The notes: generated by a model not told the origin, from the sequence alone. 6,392 nucleotides of DNA from Promethearchaeota archaeon (GCA_019057775.1 JAHLWT010000242.1:1-6392); one strand, 5' to 3'; counted from the stretch's first letter, positions 1-6,221 are shown. Translations and numbers: made by a program.

Positions 1-103
1 CCAAATCAAGAAATTATCGATGTTTGTAGCGTTAATTATTAGACTCTATATAATAGATTTTTTTTGATAATTTATTTGGTCAGGTCTTAGAATTCGATTG
101 ACA
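1..103 (-). other. Truncated attC site of cassette F
   Basis: Bases 1-18 (CCAAATCAAGAAATTATC) and 66-79 (GATAATTTATTTGG) are imperfect inverted arms. The R'' core is at 97-103 (minus strand TGTCAAT). Bases 98-106 repeat TTGACATCA, the complement of cassette F's own start at 1117-1125, as expected for matching cassette ends. The final C of the usual AAC is T here, so the core is degenerate. The R' core with its CGTT should lie roughly 20-30 bases beyond the left edge. An attC is inferred from arms plus cassette-end match; the site may be less active than its neighbours. Confidence 0.55.
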
Positions 104-129
104 TCAGTTAATTTTTGTCAATAGCGAAT

Positions 130-1083
130 CTAATTGTCTTCGATTTCACGCAAAAAGTTAGCTATTACTTCATTATTTTGTACGGGATTATCATGCATTG
201 TAACATGTGCAGCTTTTTCGATCATCGCAAATTTAGCCCCTGGAGTCAAGCTTTGATAATATTGTACTGTTGATGGACGAGCCTCATCAAATTCTCCGCA
301 TATGAATAGAGAAGGTATCTTAATCTCAGCTAGTTTATCTGTTCGCTCGTAATTTCTTAATGTGCCTGAGGCAGTAAACTCGCTGGGCCCCCACATGTAA
401 TTATAAATTTCGATACCCGCTTCTGTAAAAGTACTATCCATATTTGCATCCCAAGGTAGTTTTCTGGCTACAAAATTTTGATAAAATAGATTTACGGCTT
501 GTTGATATTCAGGAGATTCATGATTTTTACTTTCTTCACCTATTTCTATCGCTATTTGAACAGAATCAGGAAGAGTTGCTATCAATTCCCTACAATCTGA
601 CACAAATCTTGAGACACTCAGCTCAGGGCTAGCGAAAACCAATGCCTTTACTTTGTCGGGATATTTGAGATAGTAATCTATCCCTAACATTGTTCCCCAT
701 GAATGGCCATATAAATAGAATTCCTTTAATCCTAAAGCTGAGGTAAATTGCTCTAGCTGCTCAACAAAAGCGTCAACTGTCATTAGCGTAGTGTCTGTAT
801 TATCATCAGATCTTCCACAACCAAGTTGATCCAAAAAGATTATAGGCCTTTCCTTACTTAGTTCAGCTAACGGATTAAGATAATAGCTGGGAAATCCCGG
901 CCCTCCATGTAATAATAGAAGAGGTACTTCTGTTCCTTCTCCAACAATTCTATACCATACTTTGCCCCCAGTTACATTTATGTAACTTTCTTCGGGAGAT
1001 AGCTTTACTTTTGGCTGGCACCCAAAAACAAAAGCTGCAATTATCCCCCAAAATACAATTCTATAAATCCAATTTTTTTTCAT
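130..1083 (-). CDS. Proline iminopeptidase-like alpha/beta hydrolase, predicted lipoprotein
   Basis: A 317-residue serine hydrolase of the alpha/beta fold, peptidase family S33. It begins with a lipoprotein signal (MKKNWIYR, a hydrophobic stretch, then FVFGC with Cys22), so it is probably membrane-anchored outside the cytoplasm. HGGPG at 59-63 is the oxyanion motif, DQLGCGRS at 85-92 the conserved loop, and GHSWG at 126-130 holds nucleophile Ser128. The probable acid is Asp266 (GEFDE) and the base His293 (AAHV). The cap segment MWGPSEFTASGTL (230-242) is characteristic of proline iminopeptidases, which release N-terminal proline from peptides. Length fits the family once the signal is removed. 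It is the only gene of cassette F and starts 42 bp after the boundary; no clear ribosome-binding site is visible. Family is secure, the exact substrate is not, since S33 members also include lactone and ester hydrolases. Confidence 0.88.
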   Translation of the reverse strand: MKKNWIYRIVFWGIIAAFVFGCQPKVKLSPEESYINVTGGKVWYRIVGEGTEVPLLLLHGGPGFPSYYLNPLAELSKERPIIFLDQLGCGRSDDNTDTTLMTVDAFVEQLEQFTSALGLKEFYLYGHSWGTMLGIDYYLKYPDKVKALVFASPELSVSRFVSDCRELIATLPDSVQIAIEIGEESKNHESPEYQQAVNLFYQNFVARKLPWDANMDSTFTEAGIEIYNYMWGPSEFTASGTLRNYERTDKLAEIKIPSLFICGEFDEARPSTVQYYQSLTPGAKFAMIEKAAHVTMHDNPVQNNEVIANFLREIEDN

Positions 1084-1119
1084 AATATGATAGTTTTGAT
1101 GTTAGTATTTTATAATTGA

Positions 1120-1250
1120 TGTCAACGATCAGCTATAAATTTTGGCGGGCATCTTTTTGCACTTCTCTTTCAGGTTGCACTGTTGCTAATTACTTGTAAT
1201 CTGTTCCATATTAGCACTTTCAGCCCGCTTGAATTTATAGCATGTTGGCA
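1120..1250 (-). other. attC site between cassettes E and F
   Basis: Arms 1132-1150 (GCTATAAATTTTGGCGGGC) and 1222-1241 are inverted repeats apart from a 3-base unpaired stretch (TTG against CAA). Minus-strand cores are R'' TGCCAAC (1244-1250) and R' CGTTGACA (1120-1127). The site is 131 bp. The loop resembles that of the site at 2501-2629 throughout, including CATATTAGCAC. R'' matches the start of cassette E (GTTGGCAGC), as expected if both ends belong to one cassette. Confidence 0.85.
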
Positions 1251-1258
1251 GCTGGCAG

Positions 1259-1777
1259 TTAATTTTTTGAATATATTTTACTATGAATATTCCTTAACCA
1301 ATCATCAATTTTGATTGCTTTTCTATTTTTATTTGAACAATCCTCTATATCACTCATCGAACTTAACAATATAATATTGCCGCAGTAAAAGCAATTAAAT
1401 ACCGTTCCTCCGAAATCAGCCCTATGTCGGTCTTCGCATACTATTTTACCATTTGCAGCTAATGGAATAAAATCAATGTACTTATTTAATTCGTCTATAC
1501 CAACATTGTATATCACGCTATCAAAAGAATTGACGATATTATCTATATTATTTTCATTAATCCAAATTAATGAATCTGCTTTGCTATTTATTCGGACATT
1601 CCCTTCATTGTCAATTATCCAATGTAAGTATTGTAAACCCCAGGCATAATTAATAGAGCAATATTCAAAAAATATTTTCTGATTATAAAAGGCTTCATTA
1701 TTTTCTTTTTCGCATGCAACTAATCCTATAAAAAAAATTACAACAGCTAATTTTATAATATAATAACGAGCCTTCAT
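1259..1777 (-). CDS. Uncharacterised predicted lipoprotein
   Basis: A 172-residue protein I do not recognise. The N-terminus is a clear lipoprotein signal: MKARYY, a hydrophobic core at 8-20, then the lipobox LVAC with Cys22. The mature part is mixed alpha/beta in character. It has a WIIDNEGNVR segment (53-62) typical of beta-hairpin turns, and later Cys114, a close pair in NCFYCGN (Cys129, Cys132) and Cys147. Cys129/132 could form a disulphide or bind metal, but this is a guess. The start at 1777 is chosen because the signal peptide begins there; only a weak A/T-rich leader precedes it. It is the sole gene of cassette E, 73 bp from the cassette start, and its stop lies 8 bp before the attC core. 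Function unknown. Confidence 0.8.
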   Translation of the reverse strand: MKARYYIIKLAVVIFFIGLVACEKENNEAFYNQKIFFEYCSINYAWGLQYLHWIIDNEGNVRINSKADSLIWINENNIDNIVNSFDSVIYNVGIDELNKYIDFIPLAANGKIVCEDRHRADFGGTVFNCFYCGNIILLSSMSDIEDCSNKNRKAIKIDDWLRNIHSKIYSKN

Positions 1778-1844
1778 GATATTATGCTTTATCTATAAGA
1801 TGTAATAGCATAATGAATGGTTGCATTGATTTTCAATTGCTTGC

Positions 1845-1978
1845 TGCCAACGTTTTGCAGCTAAAAGTAGTGCGGGTTTTAATTGCACTTCATTTTTAAG
1901 CTGCTATGTTGTTTATTAATATTTAAATTGTTTCAATTTACCACTTCACCCCGCATTACTTTTGAGGTGCTGTTAGGT
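1845..1978 (-). other. attC site between cassettes D and E
   Basis: Arms 1857-1876 (GCAGCTAAAAGTAGTGCGGG) and 1950-1970 pair with one or two bulges. Minus-strand cores are R'' ACCTAAC (1972-1978) and R' CGTTGGCA (1845-1852). The site is 134 bp. The inner part carries GCACTTCATTTTT, shared in similar form with the site at 5046-5176. R'' is the exact complement of cassette D's start (GTTAGGT). Confidence 0.85.
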
Positions 1979-1990
1979 TTAGTTGGTTTT

Positions 1991-2428
1991 TCAATCTGCT
2001 TTAAAAATTAAATCCAAATTTGATATAGTCTCAATAGTTAATCTATTTCCAATAATATTATAATTCGCAGCATTCTTCAATCCGTTAAAATATTTTTCTT
2101 CCCAAGCTCTTACAGTATCATTTATACAATACTTTAATGTTGTTACTAAACTGTCAATTAATATTAAATCTGGATCAGAAACTGCATAATATCCGACAAA
2201 TAAATTACATGAACTAACTGCATGAAATCTGTTAGTATCGCTAAATTCAATATTCATCTCCTGTAAGTTGTCTGGTTTAGATTCTTCAACATTAGTATCA
2301 TTAATCTTCACCCCTAAAAAAATCCATTTATTATCTGTTAGATATTCAGTCGTCTTATTTGAATCATTCTCGCATGAAAATGCTAAAATAATCATGCTCA
2401 CAATTGTCACGATTTTTAAATTTTTCAT
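1991..2428 (-). CDS. META/HslJ-like domain lipoprotein
   Basis: A 145-residue predicted lipoprotein: MKNLKIVTIV, a hydrophobic stretch, then AFSC with Cys19. Residues about 28-144 fit the META (HslJ-like) domain. An N-terminal NKWIFLGV strand is followed by MNIEFSDTNRFHAVSSCNLFVGYY (58-81), with the typical N/F then SCN-G pattern, then ITTLKYC-type and EEKYFNGLKNAANYNIIGNRLTI segments (110-132) and a final hydrophobic strand. Cys74 and Cys101 sit where META domains often carry a conserved pair. Family members are small envelope beta proteins, some linked to heat shock or novobiocin resistance in enterobacteria; no specific role can be assigned here. It is the only gene of cassette D. The 78-bp leader holds a 15-bp tandem repeat (2444-2473). 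The stop lies 12 bp before the attC core. Confidence 0.78.
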   Translation of the reverse strand: MKNLKIVTIVSMIILAFSCENDSNKTTEYLTDNKWIFLGVKINDTNVEESKPDNLQEMNIEFSDTNRFHAVSSCNLFVGYYAVSDPDLILIDSLVTTLKYCINDTVRAWEEKYFNGLKNAANYNIIGNRLTIETISNLDLIFKAD

Positions 2429-2443
2429 GGTATGTAACTCTTT

Positions 2444-2473
2444 ATTAAAGATGTATACTTTAAAGATGTATAT
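2444..2473. repeat. Two-copy 15-bp tandem repeat upstream of META gene
   Basis: TTAAAGATGTATA occurs at 2445-2457 and again at 2460-2472, giving two 15-bp units. They lie 17-45 bases upstream of the start codon of the META-domain gene, within the cassette leader. The spacing and position would suit a regulatory site or part of a promoter, but it may be simple duplication in AT-rich DNA. Confidence 0.6.
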
Positions 2474-2500
2474 TGTTTATAATGGGTTGCGTCCAATTAA

Positions 2501-2629
2501 ACCTAACGTTGAGGCTAAAAATTGGCGGGCAGTTTTACCCACTTTCATATCAAATTGCATTGTCGTTTATTTCTTGTAATTCATTTCATATTAGCACGTT
2601 AGCCCGCTTGTTTTTAGCCTGTGTTAGAG
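2501..2629 (-). other. attC site between cassettes C and D
   Basis: Arms 2512-2530 (AGGCTAAAAATTGGCGGGC) and 2602-2620 pair except for the same 3-base TTG/CAA mismatch seen at 1120-1250. Minus-strand cores are R'' CTCTAAC (2623-2629) and R' CGTTAGGT (2501-2508). The site is 129 bp. Its loop aligns with the 1120-1250 loop, sharing TTGTAAT and CATATTAGCAC. R'' matches the start of cassette C less well than other cassettes match theirs (11 of 15 bases). Confidence 0.85.
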
Positions 2630-2638
2630 CCTGTGCAT

Positions 2639-3361
2639 TTATTTTCTCCAATTCTCTACCCAATCTTTTGAAGCCATTATAATATTATTACAGTAATCTT
2701 GTTCTGAAATTGTTTTGGGTCTTACGTTTGGGTGATATGCGTCAATATATATTCTTTGGCTATCTGGATAATATTTCATTCCTCCAATAATCTTCATATT
2801 ACCCATATGGATAGGAAGGTCATTTAAAAAATACTTAAATGTACTACCACCGATTATAATATCAGGATTATACGTATCTATTTGCTTTAGTAATATTTCT
2901 TTATTTTTAGAATATGCTCTACGTATTTCAGGTTCATATGCTTTCACACCACCTGGTATTTTTTTCACATTAATATATGCTATTTTCTTTATCGTTTCCC
3001 ATACATAATGATTTGCTGATATCTCAGGAATGTCATCCCATAACATGAAGTCATTTAGGATGCCAAAGGATGAATAAATCATTCTCCGAAATGTTGTCTT
3101 ACCAGTCTTTGGCTGTCCTTTCCAATCCGCTACTTCATTTATTACTTTATTAAGTCTCCAACCTCCTCCTTCTCCGTTTCTTACGTCATTTGACTCTTTT
3201 AATATCCATAGAATTTTATACTTGGAATTCAAATAATTATCGATATTAATAATCCCATCAGAAATTGGTGTAATTTTAGGATTATCACTTTTGATTTCAA
3301 ATATTTCTTTTTCTATTTCTTCGCTTTTTAAAAAAATTAATTCTTTAATATCCATATACAT
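2639..3361 (-). CDS. Uracil-DNA-glycosylase-like superfamily protein
   Basis: A 240-residue cytosolic protein without a signal peptide. Its motif layout resembles the uracil-DNA glycosylase-like fold. ILWILKESND (50-59) sits after a strand, where the family has its first catalytic loop. IAYINVKKIPGG (128-139) has an Asn in the second position block. PDIIIGGST (166-174) forms a hydrophobic strand, and IDAYHPN (206-212) matches the terminal HPS/HPN loop that contacts DNA. The canonical GQDPY motif is absent, so it may be a divergent member with other substrates or no glycosylase activity. Start: Met1 and Met3 are both possible (ATGTATATG), and neither has a strong ribosome-binding site. It is the second gene of cassette C, 56 bp after the zinc-knuckle gene with a terminator-like hairpin between them. 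The superfamily call is moderate; the reaction is unknown. Confidence 0.65.
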   Translation of the reverse strand: MYMDIKELIFLKSEEIEKEIFEIKSDNPKITPISDGIINIDNYLNSKYKILWILKESNDVRNGEGGGWRLNKVINEVADWKGQPKTGKTTFRRMIYSSFGILNDFMLWDDIPEISANHYVWETIKKIAYINVKKIPGGVKAYEPEIRRAYSKNKEILLKQIDTYNPDIIIGGSTFKYFLNDLPIHMGNMKIIGGMKYYPDSQRIYIDAYHPNVRPKTISEQDYCNNIIMASKDWVENWRK

Positions 3362-3371
3362 AAAAAATTAT

Positions 3372-3410
3372 ATAAAAAAGAAGAGGTAAAACATGAGTAT
3401 TAACTCTTCT
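3372..3410 (-). terminator. Intrinsic terminator-like hairpin inside cassette C
   Basis: Arms 3379-3392 (AGAAGAGGTAAAAC) and 3397-3410 (GTATTAACTCTTCT) pair at 12 of 14 positions around a 4-base loop. Read on the minus strand, the second arm runs into TTTTTT (complement of 3373-3380), the form of a Rho-independent terminator. It begins 7 bp after the stop of the zinc-knuckle gene and ends before the glycosylase-like gene. It would therefore separate the two genes transcriptionally, or attenuate the second. Confidence 0.65.
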
Positions 3411-3417
3411 CATATTT

Positions 3418-3669
3418 TTACAATGCTGGTGCGTGGTTGCCATTAAGACGACCATTTGGATGTTTTGGGCACTTAGCTGCTGTTAAACCAAGTATTGTTG
3501 GATGTTTTATCCCACAATATTTGCAAACATATTGGCTTTTTTCACTTCCTTCATATAGTTTATGCTGCCCTTGAAGACGACCATTTGGATGTCTTGGGCA
3601 TTTAGCTGCTGTTAAACTAGAAATACTAGAAGCTTTCTGTCCGCAATACTCACAATAAAAATTTGCCAT
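3418..3669 (-). CDS. Small tandem zinc-knuckle protein
   Basis: An 83-residue protein made of two near-identical repeats, residues about 4-38 and 47-81. Each holds C-x2-C, then C-x2-H in the segment LTAAKCP-HPNGRL. The likely zinc ligands are Cys6, Cys9, Cys24, His27 and Cys49, Cys52, Cys67, His70, and each repeat ends in a conserved G-x-H (His36, His79). The repeats are joined by KLYEGSEKSQ. The architecture suggests a small zinc-binding adaptor or nucleic-acid-binding protein in the cytosol, but no function can be assigned from sequence. It is the first gene of cassette C, with an unusually long 139-bp leader and a terminator-like hairpin just downstream. The duplicated DNA (for example GACGACCATTTGGATG, seen twice on the plus strand) shows the repeat is recent or under tight constraint. 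Confidence 0.8.
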   Translation of the reverse strand: MANFYCEYCGQKASSISSLTAAKCPRHPNGRLQGQHKLYEGSEKSQYVCKYCGIKHPTILGLTAAKCPKHPNGRLNGNHAPAL

Positions 3670-3731
3670 AACAATAATAATTAATGTTTTGCCTACTCTA
3701 AATAGTTTTCGGCTTCCCTATATTTAAATTT

Positions 3732-3757
3732 CAAAAATATTTCAATCCTACGTCAAA
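3732..3757 (-). promoter_or_regulatory. Possible Bacteroidota-type promoter of cassette C
   Basis: On the minus strand TATTTTTG (3732-3739) fits the Bacteroidota -7 element TAnnTTTG, with TTTG (3754-3757) upstream as a possible -33 element. The 14-base spacing is shorter than usual. It sits about 63 bp upstream of the zinc-knuckle start codon in the longest leader of the window. In AT-rich DNA such matches are common, so this is weak. Confidence 0.25.
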
Positions 3758-3802
3758 GTAAGTCGTTATAATCATAAATCTGTCTATAATCCTTTGCATT
3801 GG

Positions 3803-3930
3803 CAATAACGTTAAATGTAAGAAAAGTAGCGGATGTGGATGAAGTGCAGATCCGCTGAGAAAGAATATTAAAGAGGGGATAATGCTCCTTACTTCAACCA
3901 GTTAGCTATTTTTTTTACATATTGTTGGCG
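3803..3930 (-). other. attC site between cassettes B and C
   Basis: Arms 3811-3830 (ending GAAAAGTAGC) and 3905-3922 pair imperfectly. Minus-strand cores are R'' CGCCAAC (3924-3930) and R' CGTTATTG (3803-3810). The site is 128 bp. Its loop is unlike the other sites and holds its own hairpin: AGCGGAT at 3828-3834 and ATCCGCT at 3850-3856. R'' is the exact complement of cassette B's start (GTTGGCG). Confidence 0.78.
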
Positions 3931-3936
3931 GTAGTT

Positions 3937-4971
3937 TTACTTGACTTCCACCTTTATAAGTTTCATTCCTGCTACTGCATAACCATTTGTCGCAGTGTAA
4001 AAACTTGTGTAACGTATAGACACAATATCTGTCAACACTGTTTCTGTCCAGTCGTCACCAGAATTTGTTGTTTGACTAATTGCTCCAGTCCAATTTCCAA
4101 AATCCCATCCTGTGTACCAGCCAGAACCAAACACTAAACAACTATTTGATGTTAATACATTTAAAACATATGAACCAAAATCCGAACTAAATTTTTGTAT
4201 CCAGTTGCTTCCATCATCATTTGTTTTGAATACTGTAAAATTATTTGCTATGCAAAATCCAATACCGCTATTGAATTTTATGTCAGTTACATGATTGGCA
4301 TTCAAAGTAGTTGTCAGAATCCAAGTATCTCCATTATCACTACTTCTAATTATTTTTCCGTCCGTACCGGTGCAAAATCCAAAATTGTTGTAAAAGACTA
4401 TTCTATGTAAATGAAAGTTTGTACTGTCAATAGTTGTCCAGTCAATGCCATTGTTGGTGCTTTTTGATATTCGTCCCATAGTTCCGTTTGAAATTGCAAA
4501 TAAATCGCCCGTACTATTAAAAGAAATAGAAACAAACTCTACACCATTCATTTCAAATACCTTTGACCAACTATTGCCACCATCATTCGTTTTTAATATT
4601 AGTCCACCAGGAGAAATACAACCAGCTCCATGACATGATTTGGTACCCCCGACAGCATAACCAATATCCGCACTTGTGAAAAGAACTTGAAACAATGGTT
4701 GGTTTAGTATCGGGTTTGTGTATTGTAAAGTCCAAGTTACTCCTTCATCAATTGTCATGTAAATTTTTCCGTCATAAGTAACGACAATACCTTTTGAAAT
4801 ATTAAAAAAATGAATATCTCTAATGAAATCAGGTGCTGAGGGTGAAACAAGTTCTATTATAATATTGTCATTCTCAAAAGGCAGGGTCTCGCCATATGAA
4901 ATGGGGTCATCCTTTTTACAACCCACAATAGCAAAAATCGTTATAAGTGAAATGAAAACTATTTTTTTCAT
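3937..4971 (-). CDS. Asp-box beta-propeller lipoprotein (YCF48/sortilin-like)
   Basis: A 344-residue predicted lipoprotein: MKKIVF, a hydrophobic stretch, lipobox AIVGC with Cys18, then charged KKDD. The rest is a repeat protein with six Asp-box (BNR) motifs of the S/T-x-D/N-x-G-x-x-W form at about 73-80 (TIDEGVTW), 128-135 (TNDGGNSW), 171-178 (STNNGIDW), 210-217 (SSDNGDTW), 250-257 (TNDDGSNW) and 301-308 (TTNSGDDW). Each follows a G-x-I/L-x-K/R-type strand, as in YCF48-like and sortilin propellers. Six blades are therefore expected. Such proteins usually act as binding scaffolds rather than enzymes; sialidase residues are not evident. A Cys/Gly loop (CHGAGC, 113-118) interrupts blade 2 and may form a disulphide. 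It is the only gene of cassette B, 80 bp from the cassette start. The ligand is unknown. Confidence 0.82.
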   Translation of the reverse strand: MKKIVFISLITIFAIVGCKKDDPISYGETLPFENDNIIIELVSPSAPDFIRDIHFFNISKGIVVTYDGKIYMTIDEGVTWTLQYTNPILNQPLFQVLFTSADIGYAVGGTKSCHGAGCISPGGLILKTNDGGNSWSKVFEMNGVEFVSISFNSTGDLFAISNGTMGRISKSTNNGIDWTTIDSTNFHLHRIVFYNNFGFCTGTDGKIIRSSDNGDTWILTTTLNANHVTDIKFNSGIGFCIANNFTVFKTNDDGSNWIQKFSSDFGSYVLNVLTSNSCLVFGSGWYTGWDFGNWTGAISQTTNSGDDWTETVLTDIVSIRYTSFYTATNGYAVAGMKLIKVEVK

Positions 4972-5017
4972 TTTCTTTATTTATTGTACATACCCTTTGT
5001 CAGTGCAAGTTCGTTTC

Positions 5018-5032
5018 TTATTTTGAAAATAA
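5018..5032. repeat. 15-bp palindrome in leader of propeller gene
   Basis: TTATTTTGAAAATAA is a perfect 7-bp inverted repeat around a single G. It lies about 47-61 bp upstream of the propeller lipoprotein start and 14 bp inside the cassette boundary. It could be an operator, but its AT-only arms make chance occurrence plausible. Confidence 0.35.
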
Positions 5033-5045
5033 ATTTCCAAATTAC

Positions 5046-5176
5046 CGCCAACGTTTTGAATATGGTGCGTTTGGCATTTTGGAACACTTCATTTTCAACT
5101 TACTACTAATTTTATTTATTGCTAATATATTCATATTTAGTACTATCTGCCAAATGCACTATATTTTTTGTTGGCA
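5046..5176 (-). other. attC site between cassettes A and B
   Basis: Arms 5059-5076 (AATATGGTGCGTTTGGCA) and 5148-5165 (TGCCAAATGCACTATATT) pair with only two wobble or mismatch positions. Minus-strand cores are R'' TGCCAAC (5170-5176) and R' CGTTGGCG (5046-5053). The site is 131 bp. The inner segment CACTTCATTTT is shared with the site at 1845-1978. R'' and its flank match the start of cassette A at 14 of 15 bases. Confidence 0.87.
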
Positions 5177-5184
5177 ACAGTATT

Positions 5185-6189
5185 TTATTCAAACTTTACT
5201 GGAAAATAATCCTCAGATATTCCTTCTCCGTAATGCAAATTTCGGTCCTTCCTTTTTTCCATAAATCCTTTTAAACCAGGATATGGTAATTCAATTCTTT
5301 CATCGCTTTTATATTCTAATCGAATAGTAGTCCAAGTCATTTCCATTGAAGGGCCAGTTTCAATTAGCAACACTCCCTCATTTAAGCGGAAACTTTGAAA
5401 CAAACTTGCTCTAACATTATCAAATAAATAATTCATAGCCCTTGTCAGTTCACAAGTTAAGTCAAGAACTAAATTTATGTGATAATCATATTTAACTGAT
5501 AATTTCTCATATCTCTCTGGATTCCATTCGTCAATTTTATAGAACTTTTTTGTCCAAATGCCATCATTAGCAACTTCTTCAGCATGTTCATCAAATACTT
5601 TCAGAAAGTCATTTAATACATTCTTTAAGTTCTGAATGCTAAGTTCTAGTTTTAGATATCTTTTAGGCCAAACTCTCGATAAAATATATTCATTCAATTT
5701 TCTTAAATTATCATATTGCTCCTTATACAATCGAGCATGACCTCCACCATATATATGTGAAGTCCATCCTTTCCAGTTTTCAACGTTTGCTAATTCTATA
5801 ATTCTATCAAGATAAGTTGAATAAATTTCATCATCTCGTTGTTTTTGAATGTCAACTTTCAAAGAAGATTTTATCCATTTTTCATGGGCTTTTTTAAAAC
5901 CTGCAACTTTATCAACAGTATAATGATTTGGCTGGTCATCTATCTTTTTATGATGAACACTACATAATAAAATTAAGTTATTGTATTTATCTCTCTGCTC
6001 AGGAGTTAAATCGGATTCACCTCTTGGTCCATTAGGTTTTCTTGATACTATATGTGCTTCCTCACCTATGATAGATTCATCATCAGTTTCTGTCTCATCC
6101 ATTACAAGTTCTTTTTTACATTCAGGATATGCACACATATTACCTGAACGTCCCCATAACATTTTATGTGTTTTTATATTTATACTCAT
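5185..6189 (-). CDS. HNH endonuclease with unknown C-terminal domain (candidate defence effector)
   Basis: A 334-residue cytosolic protein with two parts. Residues about 8-107 are an HNH nuclease. LWGRSGNMCAYPEC (11-24) gives zinc ligands Cys19 and Cys24, EEAHIV (43-48) the catalytic His46, and NLILLCSVHHKKID (71-84) Asn71, Cys76 and His79/80. This HNH subtype is the one found fused to sensor domains in anti-phage proteins such as the HNH-SAVED effector Cap5 of CBASS. Residues about 120-334 are a separate, mostly helical then beta-rich domain (WKGWTSHIYGGG at 139-150, ETGPSMEMTWTTIRLEY at 277-293). I see no SAVED signature in it and do not recognise it. All key HNH residues are present, so an active DNase is expected. 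It is the sole gene of cassette A, starts 38 bp after the boundary, and its stop lies 8 bp from the attC core. The defence role is inferred. Confidence 0.85.
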   Translation of the reverse strand: MSINIKTHKMLWGRSGNMCAYPECKKELVMDETETDDESIIGEEAHIVSRKPNGPRGESDLTPEQRDKYNNLILLCSVHHKKIDDQPNHYTVDKVAGFKKAHEKWIKSSLKVDIQKQRDDEIYSTYLDRIIELANVENWKGWTSHIYGGGHARLYKEQYDNLRKLNEYILSRVWPKRYLKLELSIQNLKNVLNDFLKVFDEHAEEVANDGIWTKKFYKIDEWNPERYEKLSVKYDYHINLVLDLTCELTRAMNYLFDNVRASLFQSFRLNEGVLLIETGPSMEMTWTTIRLEYKSDERIELPYPGLKGFMEKRKDRNLHYGEGISEDYFPVKFE

Positions 6190-6221
6190 TTCTCAAGGTG
6201 TCTGATGTTTCTCAATATTGT

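Noticed and set aside
444..632. 62-residue plus-strand open frame
   Set aside because: Lies opposite the hydrolase gene, whose catalytic motifs fix the coding strand.
1104..1125. TTGACA at the start of cassette F as a -35 promoter box
   Set aside because: It is part of the cassette-end complement, no suitably spaced -10 is seen, and Bacteroidota use different promoter elements.
2268..2682. Two overlapping plus-strand open frames across the META gene leader and the attC site
   Set aside because: They overlap a clear minus-strand lipoprotein gene and run through the inverted-repeat recombination site; the translations show no domain or signal logic.
3922..5026. Several short plus-strand open frames opposite the propeller gene
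   Set aside because: They are antisense shadows of a gene with six intact Asp-box motifs.
1120..5176. CRISPR array or transposon terminal repeats as explanation for the repeated inverted sequences
   Set aside because: Spacing is irregular and gene-sized, sites are long palindromic units with integron-type cores, and there are no transposase genes or target duplications.
5079..5264. Hydrophobic plus-strand open frame resembling a small membrane protein
   Set aside because: It begins inside the attC loop and ends in the HNH gene; AT-rich DNA translates as Phe/Ile/Leu by composition.
5981..6205. 74-residue plus-strand open frame
   Set aside because: Antisense to the HNH catalytic region, which is well conserved in the other strand.
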